This document shows positions 15,841-25,129 of a stretch of 38,740 nucleotides of DNA, in pieces. How positions within the stretch are numbered: position 1 is the stretch's first letter; every line of letters begins with the position of its first letter. Source of the stretch: Oscillospiraceae bacterium (GTDB lineage Bacteria > Bacillota > Clostridia > Oscillospirales > Oscillospiraceae); assembly GCA_015067725.1 (NCBI GenBank), contig SVLX01000025.1, positions 1 to 38,740 of the forward strand, given 5' to 3'. The position numbers and the translations under genes were made by a program. The notes beneath the pieces were generated by a model. That model searched no databases. It had not been told where the DNA came from and saw only the letters and a program-made list of their open reading frames with translations.

Positions 15841-15858
15841 GCGTTAAGGAGGAATACC

Positions 15859-17061
15859 ATGGGCCGTATTGGCATTTTCGGCGGGACCTTCAATCCGCCC
15901 CACCGGGGTCACATCTCTGTGGCCAAACAGGCTATCTACCTGCTGGAGCTGGACAAACTGCTGTTAATCCCGGCCTCTGTGCCGCCACATAAGACACTGC
16001 CGGAGAATTCACCCAGCACGTTGCAGCGCCTTGAGTTGGTGCAGCTTGCCTTTGGAGACATCGACCGCACTGAAATCAGTGACCTGGAGCTTCGTCGGCA
16101 GGGGCACAGCTATACCGCCGACACGGTGGAAGAACTGCATCGGATGTATCCGGAGGATGAGCTGTTCCTGATTATGGGAACGGATATGTTCACCTCATTC
16201 ATGAAGTGGTATCAGCCGGAGAGAATCTGCCGCTATGTTACCCTTGCGGTCTTCATGCGGGAGGATAAAGATTCCCACAGCGCCGGTGAGATGCAGAAAT
16301 TGGCTGAGGAAATCCGTCAGAAGCTGGGCGGTAAGGTGGAACTGGTGGGCAATGATATTCTGCCTATGTCATCCACCGATGTGCGCCGGATGACGGCTTT
16401 TGGCGGGGCGCAGGAGATTCTGCCGGAGAATGTATACCGGAGAATCTGTGACCTGAACCTCTATGGTGTCCGGGAGGACTACCGCGGACTTCCCATGGAT
16501 GAGCTGGAGCGGCAGGTTGTCTCTCTCCTTGACCCAAAACGGGTACCCCATGTTTTGGGCTGTCGGGATATGGCTGTCCGGCTGGCAGAGCGTTATGGTG
16601 TAGATTTGACCGATGCCGCCCGGGCGGGATTGCTCCACGACATCACCAAGGCCGTGCCACCCCAGTTGCAGGTGACTCTATGCCAGGCTCACCATGTGCC
16701 GACGGAAGAATACGCCCACGAAAACCCCAAGACCCTCCATGCCTTCACCGGCGCATTGGTTGCCCGGAAGATTTTTGGAGAAAACGAAGCTGTAACCCGT
16801 GCCATTTTCAGCCATACCACCGGTTGCGGAGATATGGATACCCTGCAAAAAATCATTTATATTGCGGATTATGTGGAGATGAACCGGGACTTTGACGGTG
16901 TGGAAGAACTCAGAGCAATGGCCTTTGAAAATCTGGACAAAGCCATGCTCATGGGTCTGCATATGACCGTGGATTTACTGATCCAGCAGGGGAGAGTGGT
17001 GTCTCAGAACTCCCTGAATGCCATTGCCACTCTGGAAAACTCGAATTTTGTGACAGCTTAG
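15859..17061 (+). CDS. nadD: NadD nicotinate-nucleotide adenylyltransferase fused to YqeK HD hydrolase
   Basis: A 400-residue two-domain protein. Residues 1-200 are NadD, which makes deamido-NAD from nicotinate mononucleotide and ATP: GIFGGTFNPPHRGH holds the HxGH-type site and MSSTDVRR is the C-terminal nucleotidyltransferase signature. From about residue 205 a YqeK-type HD domain follows, with a His near residue 231, LLHDITK (His260, Asp261), an SHTTG segment and IADYVE. YqeK enzymes are reported to cleave Ap4A symmetrically. In Bacillus the two are separate neighbouring genes followed by rsfS, as here, so this is a fusion of that gene order. AAGGAGGAATACC precedes the ATG. Confidence 0.93.
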   Translation: MGRIGIFGGTFNPPHRGHISVAKQAIYLLELDKLLLIPASVPPHKTLPENSPSTLQRLELVQLAFGDIDRTEISDLELRRQGHSYTADTVEELHRMYPEDELFLIMGTDMFTSFMKWYQPERICRYVTLAVFMREDKDSHSAGEMQKLAEEIRQKLGGKVELVGNDILPMSSTDVRRMTAFGGAQEILPENVYRRICDLNLYGVREDYRGLPMDELERQVVSLLDPKRVPHVLGCRDMAVRLAERYGVDLTDAARAGLLHDITKAVPPQLQVTLCQAHHVPTEEYAHENPKTLHAFTGALVARKIFGENEAVTRAIFSHTTGCGDMDTLQKIIYIADYVEMNRDFDGVEELRAMAFENLDKAMLMGLHMTVDLLIQQGRVVSQNSLNAIATLENSNFVTA

Positions 17062-17091
17062 GCTGTTTGATAAAGAAGGGAAGATGATACA

Positions 17092-17454
17092 ATGTTAACA
17101 TCAAAGGAAGTCGCCATTGCTGCCACCAGAGCCCTGGATGCCAAGAAAGGTGTGGGCATTAAGCTCATTCGGGTGGACGATGTCAGTTCCCTGGCGGATT
17201 ACTTTTTGATCTGCACCGGCAACTCCAATACCCACGTCAAGACCCTGTGTGACGAGGCGGAGTTCGTTCTGGAGGAGCTGGGTGAGAAGATGCTGGGTCG
17301 TGAAGGTCACCGTGGCAATACCTGGGAACTTTTGGACTTTGGCAGCGTGGTCATCCATGTGTTCACCGAGGAGGCCAGAGCCTTCTATGATTTGGAGCGG
17401 CTTTGGGGTGACGGCGAACAGATTGACCTGAAGGACATTCTGACAGAAGATTAA
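17092..17454 (+). CDS. rsfS: Ribosomal silencing factor RsfS
   Basis: A 120-residue RsfS/Iojap protein, which binds ribosomal protein uL14 and blocks 30S-50S joining when nutrients are short. Family features are the [21 protein letters not shown] start, the [17 protein letters not shown] helix, [23 protein letters not shown] and the [13 protein letters not shown] end. It follows the nadD-yqeK fusion, the usual order in Firmicutes, and precedes leuS by 32 bases. GAAGGGAAG serves as its ribosome binding site. Confidence 0.95.
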   Translation: MLTSKEVAIAATRALDAKKGVGIKLIRVDDVSSLADYFLICTGNSNTHVKTLCDEAEFVLEELGEKMLGREGHRGNTWELLDFGSVVIHVFTEEARAFYDLERLWGDGEQIDLKDILTED

Positions 17455-17486
17455 GTAAGGATTTCAATAAGAGAGGTGCCTGTAAA

Positions 17487-19985
17487 ATGTTTTACGATTT
17501 TACCAACATCGAGACAAAATGGCAGAAAATCTGGGAAGAAAAGAATATCTATGCTTCCATCAACGGCAGCGACAAGCCCAAGTTCTTTGGTCTGGTCGAG
17601 TTCCCCTATCCCTCCGGTGCGGGTCTGCATGTGGGTCATCCCCGTCCCTATACCGCTATGGACATCATCGCCCGGAAAAAGCGGATGTCCGGCATGAATG
17701 TGCTGTTCCCCATGGGCTATGATGCCTTTGGCCTGCCTACGGAAAACTATGCCATCAAGAATCATATCCACCCCAGAGTGGTCACCGAGCGCAACATCAC
17801 CAATTTCCGACGCCAGCTCAAGGCCCTGGGCTACAGCTTCGACTGGGACAGAGAGATTGATACCACCGACCCCAAGTATTTCAAGTGGACGCAGTGGATT
17901 TTCCTGCAGATGTACCACCGTGGTTTGGCATATAAGGCGGAGATGCCTGTCAACTGGTGTACCGGCTGTAAGTGCGTCAAGGCCAATGAAGAAGTGATTG
18001 AGGGTGTCTGTGACATCTGCGGCTCTCCCGTTATCCGGAAGAACAAGAGCCAGTGGATGCTGAGAATCACCAAGTATGCCGACCGCCTGATTGACGATCT
18101 GGAAGGGCTGGACTTCATCGACCGGGTCAAGGCGCAGCAGACCAACTGGATTGGCCGCAGCTATGGCGCTGAGGTCACCTTCAAGTCTACTCTTGGCGAT
18201 GACATTCTGGTCTTTACCACCCGCCCCGATACTCTGTTTGGCGCAACTTACATGGTTCTGTCTCCTGAGCATGAGCTGGTGAGACAGTGGATGAGTAAAC
18301 TGGAGAATGCTGACGAGGTCAGAGCTTATCAGACTGCTGCCGCAGCCAAGAGCGATCTGGAGCGCACAGAGCTGAACAAGGAGAAGACCGGTGTAAAGCT
18401 ACAGGGCGTTCGCGGTGTGAACCCCGTTAATGGCAAGGAGATCCCCATCTTCATCTCTGACTATGTTCTGGCGACCTATGGTACCGGCGCAATTATGGCT
18501 GTTCCTGCCCATGACGACCGTGACTGGGCCTTTGCCAAGGCTTTCGGTTGCGAAATCGTGGAAGTGGTCAAGGGTGGCAATGTGGAAGAAGCGGCCTTTA
18601 CGCTGAAAGATGATACCGGTATCATGGTCAACTCCGGTTTCCTGGATGGTCTGACCGTTAAGGATGCCATTCCCGTCATCACCAAGTGGCTGGAGGAGCA
18701 GGGGATTGGCGCGGCCAAGACCAATTTCAAGCTCCGTGACTGGGTCTTCTCCCGTCAGCGTTACTGGGGCGAACCCATTCCCATTGTCCACTGCGAGAAG
18801 TGCGGTACTGTCCCCCTGAAGGAAGAACAGCTCCCCTTGCTCCTGCCTGAGGTGGAGAGCTATGAGCCCACCGACGACGGTGAGAGCCCCCTGTCTGCCA
18901 TCACCGACTGGGTCAATACCACCTGCCCCTGTTGCGGCGGTCCTGCCAGACGGGAAACCGATACCATGCCCCAGTGGGCCGGTTCTTCCTGGTACTATCT
19001 GCGCTATATGGATCCCCATAATGATGAGGCTCTGGCTTCTCCGGAGGCACTTAAGTATTGGAGTCCTGTCGACTGGTACAACGGCGGTATGGAGCACACC
19101 ACACTGCACTTGCTCTATTCCCGGTTCTGGCATAAGTTCCTGTATGACATCGGTGTGGTTCCCACCAAAGAACCCTACGCCAAGCGCACCAGCCATGGCA
19201 TGATTCTGGGTCATAACCCCCACTATGTGGGCAATGTGGAGACGCAGGAGGAGAAGGACGAGTTGATTCGGAAGTATGGCAACGATGCCCTGCGTCCTGC
19301 CGTCAAGATGTCCAAGTCTCTGGGCAATGTCATAAATCCGGATGATGTGATTAAGGCCTACGGTGCGGACACCATGCGTCTGTATGTCATGTTTATTGGT
19401 GACTTTGAGAAGGCTGCCACCTGGTCCTCCGATGCGGTTAAGGGCTGTAAGCGCTTCCTGGACCGTGTCTGGGCCATGGCTGAGGGTGTTACCGACCAGG
19501 AGACCGAGTACAGCAAGGCGAATATGAGCGCCATGCACAAGACCATCAAGAAGGTCTCCGGCGACATTGACTCCCTGAAGCCCAATACCGCCATTGCCAC
19601 ATTGATGACCCTGATGAACCAGTTCAGCGATAAGGGTTGTAACCGTGCTGAACTGGAGACCTTCCTGAAACTGCTCAGCCCCTTTGCGCCCCATATCTGC
19701 GATGAGTTGTGGGAGATGAAGGGTTTTGAAGGCATCTGCTCCGTTGCTCAGTGGCCCGCTTATGAGGAAGCCCTGTGCCGGGATGCGGAAATTGACATGG
19801 CTGTCCAGATTAACGGCAAGCTCCGTGGCACCATTCACATTGCCGCCGACTCTGCCGATGAGGTGGTCATTGCCGCGGCTCAGGCTGAGGAGAAGGTTGC
19901 TCGTTTCCTGGAGAAGATGGGCGGCAACATTGTCAAGACCATCGTGGTCAAGAATAAGCTGGTCAACCTGATTGTGAAGGGCTAA
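17487..19985 (+). CDS. leuS: Leucyl-tRNA synthetase
   Basis: An 832-residue class I synthetase that charges tRNA-Leu. The HIGH-type motif reads [12 protein letters not shown] near residue 50. Cys pairs (CTGCKC, CDICG) form a zinc-binding insert. The CP1 editing domain contains the [12 protein letters not shown]hr-rich motif, [12 protein letters not shown] follows, and [15 protein letters not shown] is present. The KMSKS loop is KMSKS at residues 607-611. An anticodon-binding helical bundle and a small C-terminal domain end the protein. Length and domain order are normal for bacterial LeuS. Many such genes have a T-box leader, but only 32 bases separate this one from rsfS, so it is read through from upstream. 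Confidence 0.97.
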   Translation: MFYDFTNIETKWQKIWEEKNIYASINGSDKPKFFGLVEFPYPSGAGLHVGHPRPYTAMDIIARKKRMSGMNVLFPMGYDAFGLPTENYAIKNHIHPRVVTERNITNFRRQLKALGYSFDWDREIDTTDPKYFKWTQWIFLQMYHRGLAYKAEMPVNWCTGCKCVKANEEVIEGVCDICGSPVIRKNKSQWMLRITKYADRLIDDLEGLDFIDRVKAQQTNWIGRSYGAEVTFKSTLGDDILVFTTRPDTLFGATYMVLSPEHELVRQWMSKLENADEVRAYQTAAAAKSDLERTELNKEKTGVKLQGVRGVNPVNGKEIPIFISDYVLATYGTGAIMAVPAHDDRDWAFAKAFGCEIVEVVKGGNVEEAAFTLKDDTGIMVNSGFLDGLTVKDAIPVITKWLEEQGIGAAKTNFKLRDWVFSRQRYWGEPIPIVHCEKCGTVPLKEEQLPLLLPEVESYEPTDDGESPLSAITDWVNTTCPCCGGPARRETDTMPQWAGSSWYYLRYMDPHNDEALASPEALKYWSPVDWYNGGMEHTTLHLLYSRFWHKFLYDIGVVPTKEPYAKRTSHGMILGHNPHYVGNVETQEEKDELIRKYGNDALRPAVKMSKSLGNVINPDDVIKAYGADTMRLYVMFIGDFEKAATWSSDAVKGCKRFLDRVWAMAEGVTDQETEYSKANMSAMHKTIKKVSGDIDSLKPNTAIATLMTLMNQFSDKGCNRAELETFLKLLSPFAPHICDELWEMKGFEGICSVAQWPAYEEALCRDAEIDMAVQINGKLRGTIHIAADSADEVVIAAAQAEEKVARFLEKMGGNIVKTIVVKNKLVNLIVKG

Positions 19986-19995
19986 GGGACAGACG

Positions 19996-20421
19996 ATGGA
20001 AGAACTGAAGGCTTATCTCTATGTGGGCAGACCCATCCGGCTGTCCTCTGCGCGGACGGTTAAGATTGTGCTGATGCCTGTGCTGGTGATCGTTCTTTGC
20101 GTTGCCGCCAGTTACTTCATTTACACCACAGACCCGGAGCTGGGACGCATGATTCTGCCGGTGATGGTGGTCTGGGCTGTTCTTGCTTGCGGTACCGCTC
20201 TGCCCATGTTGTTGTTGAGCTACATGACAATTATAGATGGCGCGCTGTGCGCCAGGATTTGCGGCGTGATTAACCGGAAGTACAGCAAAGACGAAATTAC
20301 CCGGGTCTGGCGGGAGAAGGATCAGATCATCATCGGTCTTCGGGGTAACCGCCGGCAGTCGATGCTGGATACCCCCGAAGCCCGGAAGATTCTGGAGCGT
20401 TTGCAAATCCCTGTCCAGTAA
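19996..20421 (+). CDS. Unknown membrane protein with PH-like cytoplasmic part
   Basis: A 141-residue protein with two hydrophobic segments, about residues 24-44 and 54-77, followed by a soluble region with short strands (MTIIDGALCARICGVINRKYSKDEITRVWREKDQIIIGLRG). This layout, a membrane hairpin then a small beta-rich domain, recalls bacterial PH-like/YcxB-type proteins, but the match is only by outline. It starts 10 bases after leuS with AAGGGAC as ribosome binding site, so it ends the long operon. Downstream lies a U-rich hairpin and then the separate rpsU promoter. Confidence 0.7.
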   Translation: MEELKAYLYVGRPIRLSSARTVKIVLMPVLVIVLCVAASYFIYTTDPELGRMILPVMVVWAVLACGTALPMLLLSYMTIIDGALCARICGVINRKYSKDEITRVWREKDQIIIGLRGNRRQSMLDTPEARKILERLQIPVQ

Positions 20422-20469
20422 AGCATCGGAAAAAATCAGGGTTTTTCCAAAAAAATTGCAAAAAATCCC

Positions 20470-20498
20470 TTGACTTTTTCGGACTCTTGCTGTACAAT
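20470..20498 (+). promoter_or_regulatory. Promoter of rpsU
   Basis: TTGACT (20470-20475), 17-base spacer and TACAAT (20493-20498). The leader of about 65 nt that follows contains a small hairpin, GCATCC (20528-20533) with GGATGC (20545-20550), just before the GGAGGGAGGG ribosome binding site. Confidence 0.7.
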
Positions 20499-20569
20499 AT
20501 GTCTTGCCGTGTTGAGCGGTCCTGTAAGCATCCTGGATTGAGCCGGATGCAACGGAGGGAGGGAAACCA

Positions 20570-20752
20570 ATGTCTGAAATTCGCATCAAGGAGAACGAGT
20601 CTCTGGAGAGCGCTCTGAGAAGATTCAAGCGGAGTTGCGCCAAGGAAGGCGTCATCGCTGAAGTCAAGAAGAGAGAGCACTACGTGAGCCCCAGCCTCAA
20701 GCGGAAGCAGAAGTCTGAGGCTGCTCGGAAGAACAAGAGAAAGTTCTATTAA
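20570..20752 (+). CDS. rpsU: 30S ribosomal protein bS21
   Basis: A 60-residue, strongly basic ribosomal protein of the small subunit. The start [20 protein letters not shown] and the [14 protein letters not shown] region are characteristic of bS21. It needs its own control since it lies downstream of a membrane protein gene; a promoter and leader hairpin precede it and a strong terminator follows at 20786. GGAGGGAGGG provides the ribosome binding site. Confidence 0.96.
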   Translation: MSEIRIKENESLESALRRFKRSCAKEGVIAEVKKREHYVSPSLKRKQKSEAARKNKRKFY

Positions 20753-20785
20753 TCTCCTTCCAGTGCAGCATATTTGCCCATTTAA

Positions 20786-20816
20786 ACGCCCCTCGGCTGT
20801 TACGAGGGGCGTTTTT
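20786..20816 (+). terminator. Terminator of rpsU
   Basis: A 10-base GC-rich stem (20786-20795 with 20803-20812) with a 7-base loop is followed by TTTT. It lies 33 bases after the rpsU stop. Confidence 0.85.
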
Positions 20817-20835
20817 GGTGATATTGTGGCATCAT

Positions 20836-21543
20836 TTACCGAAACTCCCGATAGAGACCAATAGCAAGCTGTACAGCATTTTCATCCAGCGTTGCAAGCA
20901 TCGTTTCAATTGACTCGCGGCTGTGGTTGAGCAGGATGTCAACGCCTCCTGCATTGGGTCGGGAACGATAAGAACAGCAAAGCTCAGCGTCGGTAAAGAC
21001 CGGATAGGTTCCGTCCGGGAATGAACGTTGGTCGGCGGCTTGCCCTGTTGCGCCCTGTGCGCCGATATGAATCAGATACGCCCCGGGAGATACATCCAGC
21101 CAGACTTTCCGGTTCTTTTGATACAACCGCTCTGGTGGCGTCTGGCAGGGGAGTGGGGAAATAAAGATCGCAGCATCATCTGTTGCATAAGATAACGGCG
21201 CACCCAGCATGACACCAATTTCCCTGCAACATTGGCTCAGGGCTGTAGTGAGCAGATTGGTCTCCGGGGTCGCCGGTCGCTCGAAATCCAGCAGTAATCC
21301 TGTTGCCTGATTTTCCAGCAGAGACTCCACGATCTCCCGGCAAACCACTTCTGTGCTGTGTCCCTCCCATGGAGTCTGGTCATCCAGTATCAGGAGACTT
21401 CCTTTCGGGAGATTGTGGGGAAGATTACTCAAACCTGACCCGTATGAGGAGAAATGGACGGACATCCAGGCGATATTTGAAGGCAATTCCGAAAGAAATG
21501 GAAATTCCTGGGCAGAAATTGCAAGAAAGAATGGAATGGACAA
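20836..21543 (-). CDS. Unknown conserved-looking protein, TTG start
   Basis: A 235-residue protein without signal peptide or membrane segments. The alternating strand and helix pattern suggests an alpha/beta barrel or Rossmann-like fold. Acidic segments LLILDDQTPW and GLLLDFERPA (about residues 98-107) look like barrel strand ends where active-site acids often lie, somewhat as in GH18-type barrels. No family can be assigned. The start is TTG (21541-21543), with GGAGGAG 7 bases upstream. The upstream region is shared with the divergent yqeG promoter. Its end lies close to the rpsU terminator, convergent with rpsU. Confidence 0.7.
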   Translation of the reverse strand: MSIPFFLAISAQEFPFLSELPSNIAWMSVHFSSYGSGLSNLPHNLPKGSLLILDDQTPWEGHSTEVVCREIVESLLENQATGLLLDFERPATPETNLLTTALSQCCREIGVMLGAPLSYATDDAAIFISPLPCQTPPERLYQKNRKVWLDVSPGAYLIHIGAQGATGQAADQRSFPDGTYPVFTDAELCCSYRSRPNAGGVDILLNHSRESIETMLATLDENAVQLAIGLYREFR

Positions 21544-21572
21544 TAGACAACTCCTCCAGTCTGTGATATAAT
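21544..21572 (+). promoter_or_regulatory. Promoter of the yqeG-aminopeptidase unit
   Basis: TAGACA (21544-21549), 17-base spacer and TATAAT (21567-21572), 42 bases before the yqeG ATG. The -35 box begins directly at the start codon of the divergent gene, so the two genes share a very short control region. Confidence 0.65.
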
Positions 21573-21613
21573 ATGAAATGTAATCCCATGTTTATGAGGA
21601 AGAGGAGTCAATT

Positions 21614-22117
21614 ATGTCTTTATCCCTTCTGCCTAAGCTGATGTTTCCGGCACTTACCGCTGTTTCTCCGGAGAAGCTTTATGCCAATGGTATCCGGCTG
21701 CTGATGCTGGACTTTGACAATACCATTGTCCCTTATACGACCAATGTTCCTGCGGCTGAAATGGAATATTGGATTCAATCTGCCTTAGCTTCGCCGCTGC
21801 AGATTTGTGTCGTTTCAAACTCCAAACGTTCCAGAGTGGTGGAGTTTTGCCGTCGGTATGGGATGGACTGCATTACCCATGCCAGGAAACCCTTCGGTTC
21901 GGGTATCCGGCGGTGCATAAGTCGCTATGGCTGTACCCCGGAGACTTCCGCACTGGTGGGCGATCAGATTTATACCGATGTTCTGGGCGGCAATTTGGCC
22001 GGCGTGACCTCGGTGCTGGTTCCCGCCATCCACAATCATAATATCTGGCTTAAGCTCCGCCACCTGCTGGAGCAGCCATGGATCTTTGCAGCAAAGAAAA
22101 GGAGTGTTCAACCATGA
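21614..22117 (+). CDS. yqeG: YqeG-family HAD IIIA-type phosphatase
   Basis: A 167-residue HAD-superfamily protein of the YqeG group. The catalytic motif is LDFDNTIVPY with Asp33 and Asp35. The motif II Ser/Asn is in VVSNSKRSR, a Lys follows in the HARKPFGSGI segment, and VGDQIYTDVLGGN supplies the acidic magnesium ligands. There is no cap insertion, as in subclass III. The role in vivo is uncertain; family members appear to act on phosphorylated glycerol or phosphatidylglycerol-type substrates. The stop overlaps the next start (ATGA), giving translational coupling to the M24 peptidase. Confidence 0.92.
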   Translation: MSLSLLPKLMFPALTAVSPEKLYANGIRLLMLDFDNTIVPYTTNVPAAEMEYWIQSALASPLQICVVSNSKRSRVVEFCRRYGMDCITHARKPFGSGIRRCISRYGCTPETSALVGDQIYTDVLGGNLAGVTSVLVPAIHNHNIWLKLRHLLEQPWIFAAKKRSVQP

Positions 22118-23190
22118 AAAATCTGGACAAGTACAAATCTCTCTTAACCGGCGATGTGGACGGCTTACTGCTGACCAGCCGCTACAGCCGCCATTATGCC
22201 GCGGAATTTGACATTGCTGAGGGCGTCGCCGTGGTGAGTGCCAAGGGTTGCCAGTATTTTACCGACAGCCGCTACATTGAGTCCGCTGAGAAGGATCTCA
22301 AGGGTTTTGAGGTTCTGGTGGTGGATGGCAGTCACAGCTACTTTGACCGCATCAACCAGTTCTGCGAGGCCAACGGCGTCAAGACCCTGGGCTTTGAGCA
22401 GAAGTATCTGACCGTGGCTGAGTTCCAGTCCTATGAGAAGCGTCTCACCGCCGCTCTGATGCCTTATCAGGAGCAGATTGATGCTTTCCGTGCCACCAAG
22501 GAGCCCTGGGAGCTGGACCTGATGGTCAAGGCACAGGAAATCACCGATAAGGCGTTCGCTGAGATTCTTGGCCGCATCCGTGTGGGCATGACCGAGAAGG
22601 AACTGGCCGCTGAGCTGATTTACTGTCTGCTGAAGAATGGCGGCGAGGGCCTGTCTTTTGACCCCATCGTGGTTTCCGGCCCCAATACCAGTATGCCTCA
22701 TGGTGTCCCCGGTGAGCGCAAACTGCAGGAAGGTGACTTCATTACCATGGACTTTGGTGTCCTCTATCAGGGCTACTGCTCCGATATGACCCGTACCGTG
22801 GCGCTGGGTTATGCCACTGAAGAAATGGAGAAGGTCTATAATACCGTTCTGGAGGCACAGCTTGCCGGTATTGCCATCTCCAGAGCTGGCGTGATTGGTG
22901 CCGATGTGGATGGTGCCGCCCGTAAGATCATTACCGATGCCGGCTATGGTCCCTACTTCGGTCATGGCTACGGTCACAGCCTGGGTCTGGAGGTCCATGA
23001 GTCTCCCAGCCCCAACAGCCGGAACACTGCCCCGATTCCCTGTGGCGCTGTCTGCTCTGCTGAGCCCGGTATCTATCTGCCCGGCAAGTTTGGCGTCCGG
23101 ATTGAGGACGTTGTGGTCTTCCAGGAGGGCGGTTGCCGCATTTTGACCGCCAGCCCCAAGAATTTGATTGTTGTTCCCGTGGAAAAATAA
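22114..23190 (+). CDS. Xaa-Pro aminopeptidase (M24 family)
   Basis: A 358-residue peptidase that removes N-terminal residues next to proline. The creatinase-type N domain (residues 1-120) precedes the pita-bread metallopeptidase domain. Metal ligands can be followed: Asp213 and Asp224 in MDFGVLYQGYCSD, His288 in GHGYGHSLGLEVHE, Glu317 in EPGIYLPG and Glu331 in GVRIEDVVV. This is a complete dinuclear site. The ATG at 22114 overlaps the yqeG stop, with AAAAGGAG upstream. The gene order yqeG, peptidase, efp is common in Clostridia, though efp here has its own promoter. Confidence 0.94.
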   Translation: MKNLDKYKSLLTGDVDGLLLTSRYSRHYAAEFDIAEGVAVVSAKGCQYFTDSRYIESAEKDLKGFEVLVVDGSHSYFDRINQFCEANGVKTLGFEQKYLTVAEFQSYEKRLTAALMPYQEQIDAFRATKEPWELDLMVKAQEITDKAFAEILGRIRVGMTEKELAAELIYCLLKNGGEGLSFDPIVVSGPNTSMPHGVPGERKLQEGDFITMDFGVLYQGYCSDMTRTVALGYATEEMEKVYNTVLEAQLAGIAISRAGVIGADVDGAARKIITDAGYGPYFGHGYGHSLGLEVHESPSPNSRNTAPIPCGAVCSAEPGIYLPGKFGVRIEDVVVFQEGGCRILTASPKNLIVVPVEK

Positions 23191-23200
23191 ATAAAAATGC

Positions 23201-23229
23201 TTGCATTCTGAGCCAATATACGTTAGAAT
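23201..23229 (+). promoter_or_regulatory. Promoter of efp
   Basis: TTGCAT (23201-23206), 17-base spacer and TAGAAT (23224-23229), about 64 bases before the efp start codon. Confidence 0.65.
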
Positions 23230-23292
23230 AGCATAGAGATTTATCCAAATGGTTCACCTGACCCGTTTGCATAATATTAGGAGGATAAAGAT

Positions 23293-23856
23293 ATGATTTC
23301 TGTTAGCGATTTCCGCAACGGCGTTACCTTCGACATGGATGGCAAGGTAATGCAGATCGTAGAATTCCAGCACGTTAAGCCCGGTAAGGGCGCTGCTTTC
23401 GTCCGCGTGAAGATGAGAAACGTCATCACCGGCGGCGTGACGGAGACTACCTTCAACCCCAGTGACAAGTACCCCACCGCTTATATTGAGCGCAGAAAGA
23501 TGGAGTACTCCTATTCCGATGGCGACCTGTACTACTTCATGGATATGGAAACCTTTGAGATGACTCCCATTGAGCGCGAACTGCTGGGTGATGCCTTCAA
23601 GTTCGTCAAGGAGAACGATACCTGCACGGTTATGTCCTATAAGGGCAAGGTCTTCGGTCTGGAACCGCCCAGCTTTGTCGATCTCGTCGTTGCCAAGACT
23701 GACCCTGGTTTTGCCGGCAACACCGCCACCAACACCCTGAAGCCCGCTACGCTGGAGACTGGCGCCGAGGTTAAGGTTCCCCTGTTCATCAATGAGGGCG
23801 ACAAGATTACCATCGACACCCGCACCGGCGAGTACCTGAGCCGTGCCAAGGGCTAA
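23293..23856 (+). CDS. efp: Translation elongation factor P
   Basis: EF-P (187 residues) relieves ribosome stalling at polyproline stretches. The loop that contacts the P-site tRNA is [17 protein letters not shown], with the tip Lys32 present, so post-translational modification of that residue is possible. No YfcM/EpmA-type modification gene is seen nearby. The three beta-barrel domains span the full length and the end [18 protein letters not shown], then TRTGEYLSR, is typical. AGGAGGATAAAGAT precedes the ATG. The CD1247-like gene follows 42 bases after its stop. Confidence 0.97.
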   Translation: MISVSDFRNGVTFDMDGKVMQIVEFQHVKPGKGAAFVRVKMRNVITGGVTETTFNPSDKYPTAYIERRKMEYSYSDGDLYYFMDMETFEMTPIERELLGDAFKFVKENDTCTVMSYKGKVFGLEPPSFVDLVVAKTDPGFAGNTATNTLKPATLETGAEVKVPLFINEGDKITIDTRTGEYLSRAKG

Positions 23857-23898
23857 ACCTACCGCATATTCCAAACAAACCACTAAAGGAGAACCACT

Positions 23899-24339
23899 AT
23901 GACACTTTCTGAGAAGTCCGCGTACCTGAAGGGCCTGATGGAAGGCATGAAGCTGAACACCGAGACCAATGAGGGCAAGCTCCTTGCCGCCATTGTTGAC
24001 CTGCTGGGTGATATGGCTAAGACGATTACCGACGTGGAGGAGACCACCCTGGCAATCTCTGATGAACTGGACGACATCGAAGAGGATCTGGACGAAATCT
24101 ATGATTATCTCTCTGATGAGGACGAGGATGACGAGGATTTTGATGACGACGACGATGATGACGACGATGACGATTATGACGATGACGACTTCGATTTCGA
24201 CGATTCCATCATCTATGAAGTCACCTGCAAGTGCGGAGAAGTGATCAACTTCGACGACGAAATCCTGGAGAAGGGCAGCATGAAGTGCCCCAACTGCGGC
24301 GAACTGCTGGAGTTCACCACTGAGGATATCGAAGAATAA
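23899..24339 (+). CDS. CD1247-like protein with Asp-rich linker and zinc ribbon
   Basis: A 146-residue protein of three parts. Residues 1-50 form a helical domain starting LSEKSAYLKGLMEGMKL, which matches the CD1247-type N-terminal domain seen in Clostridia. Residues 50-105 are extremely acidic, with a run of Asp residues broken by Tyr, Glu and Phe. Residues 107-135 form a zinc ribbon with CKCGE and CPNCGE pairs. The function is not known; an acidic linker with zinc ribbon could bind proteins or ribosomes. AAAGGAGAACCACT precedes the ATG. It lies after efp and before a strong terminator, so it is probably co-transcribed with efp. Confidence 0.85.
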   Translation: MTLSEKSAYLKGLMEGMKLNTETNEGKLLAAIVDLLGDMAKTITDVEETTLAISDELDDIEEDLDEIYDYLSDEDEDDEDFDDDDDDDDDDDYDDDDFDFDDSIIYEVTCKCGEVINFDDEILEKGSMKCPNCGELLEFTTEDIEE

Positions 24340-24345
24340 TTGCAG

Positions 24346-24381
24346 AGCCCTCCCACCGATACTTGGTGGGAGGGCTTTTTT
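24346..24381 (+). terminator. Terminator after the efp unit
   Basis: A stem of about 12 base pairs (24346-24357 with 24365-24376, AGCCCTCCCACC type) is followed by TTTTTT. The T-tract overlaps the last bases of the convergent manganese catalase gene. Confidence 0.85.
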
Positions 24382-25048
24382 ACGAAAATGCCGGCGGTGT
24401 TACGTTGAGTTCTCCCTGCTTTTCGCTGCCGGGCGAGGGCTCAGAGAGGCTGATAAACATTCTCGCCGCTTTTGTTGTCCCAAAATCCCGGTTGGAGCCG
24501 GTGTGCTGGACTTTGTTGAAGGCTTCACGGAACATGGCATTGTGCGCTTCCTCCCGGTTCAGCAGGAAGTCAATGGTTTGCCTGACCTTCTTGTCGTCAA
24601 TTTGCCGGTAGAGATACTCGTAGACCACCTTTGCCCGCTGCTCTGAGGCGATATTGGACAGAAGATCAGCACACAAGTCTCCGGTGACGGTCACATAGTC
24701 CGCTGTCCAGGAATACCCGGAGGCGTTAATCAGACCGGGATTGAGCCCCAAAAGGACATGGGACTGTATTTCTCCGGCGGGGACTTTTTGTGCATCAACA
24801 TCGTGACCATTGAGCAGGTTAATGGTCTGGGCAATCATCTCCATGTGACCCAGTTCTTCTGCGGCAATATCCAGAAACAGATCCTTGATTTCCGGGTCTT
24901 TGATGCGGAAACTCTGGGAGATATACTGCATGGCAGCTTTAAGCTCACCGTTTGCTCCACCGAGTTGCTCCTGAAGCAGTGCGGCGTACTGGGGATTTGG
25001 TTTCTCTACGGATACGGGGTGAAACAGCATTTTCTCGTGTTTGAACAT
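24380..25048 (-). CDS. Manganese catalase family protein (CotJC-like)
   Basis: A 222-residue ferritin-like four-helix-bundle protein of the dimanganese catalase family. Predicted metal ligands are Glu35 in GGANGELKAAMQY, Glu65 and His68 in AAEELGHMEM, a Glu in ASEQRAKVVYEYL and a His in NREEAHNAMF. It is a little longer than spore-coat CotJC (about 190 residues) and shorter than classic Mn catalase, with a Ser/Pro-rich tail. It stands alone rather than with cotJA and cotJB. AAGGAGG precedes the ATG. Two TATAAT-like hexamers lie at 25084 and 25094 (minus), but neither has a convincing -35 box, so a sporulation or other sigma factor remains possible. Confidence 0.9.
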   Translation of the reverse strand: MFKHEKMLFHPVSVEKPNPQYAALLQEQLGGANGELKAAMQYISQSFRIKDPEIKDLFLDIAAEELGHMEMIAQTINLLNGHDVDAQKVPAGEIQSHVLLGLNPGLINASGYSWTADYVTVTGDLCADLLSNIASEQRAKVVYEYLYRQIDDKKVRQTIDFLLNREEAHNAMFREAFNKVQHTGSNRDFGTTKAARMFISLSEPSPGSEKQGELNVTPPAFS

Positions 25049-25129
25049 GGGAATCCCTCCTTATTTTTTGGTAGGTTTCCCTGATTATACCGGATTATAC
25101 AACCAGAATACATGCGCAGCTTGCAAAGA

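Noticed and set aside
18399..19838. Long open frame opposite leuS
   Set aside because: leuS has all synthetase motifs on the plus strand. The antisense product has no recognisable domains and no ribosome binding site.
25084..25099. Two TATAAT-like hexamers upstream of the manganese catalase (minus)
   Set aside because: No acceptable -35 box at 16-18 bases from either one, so not listed as a promoter.
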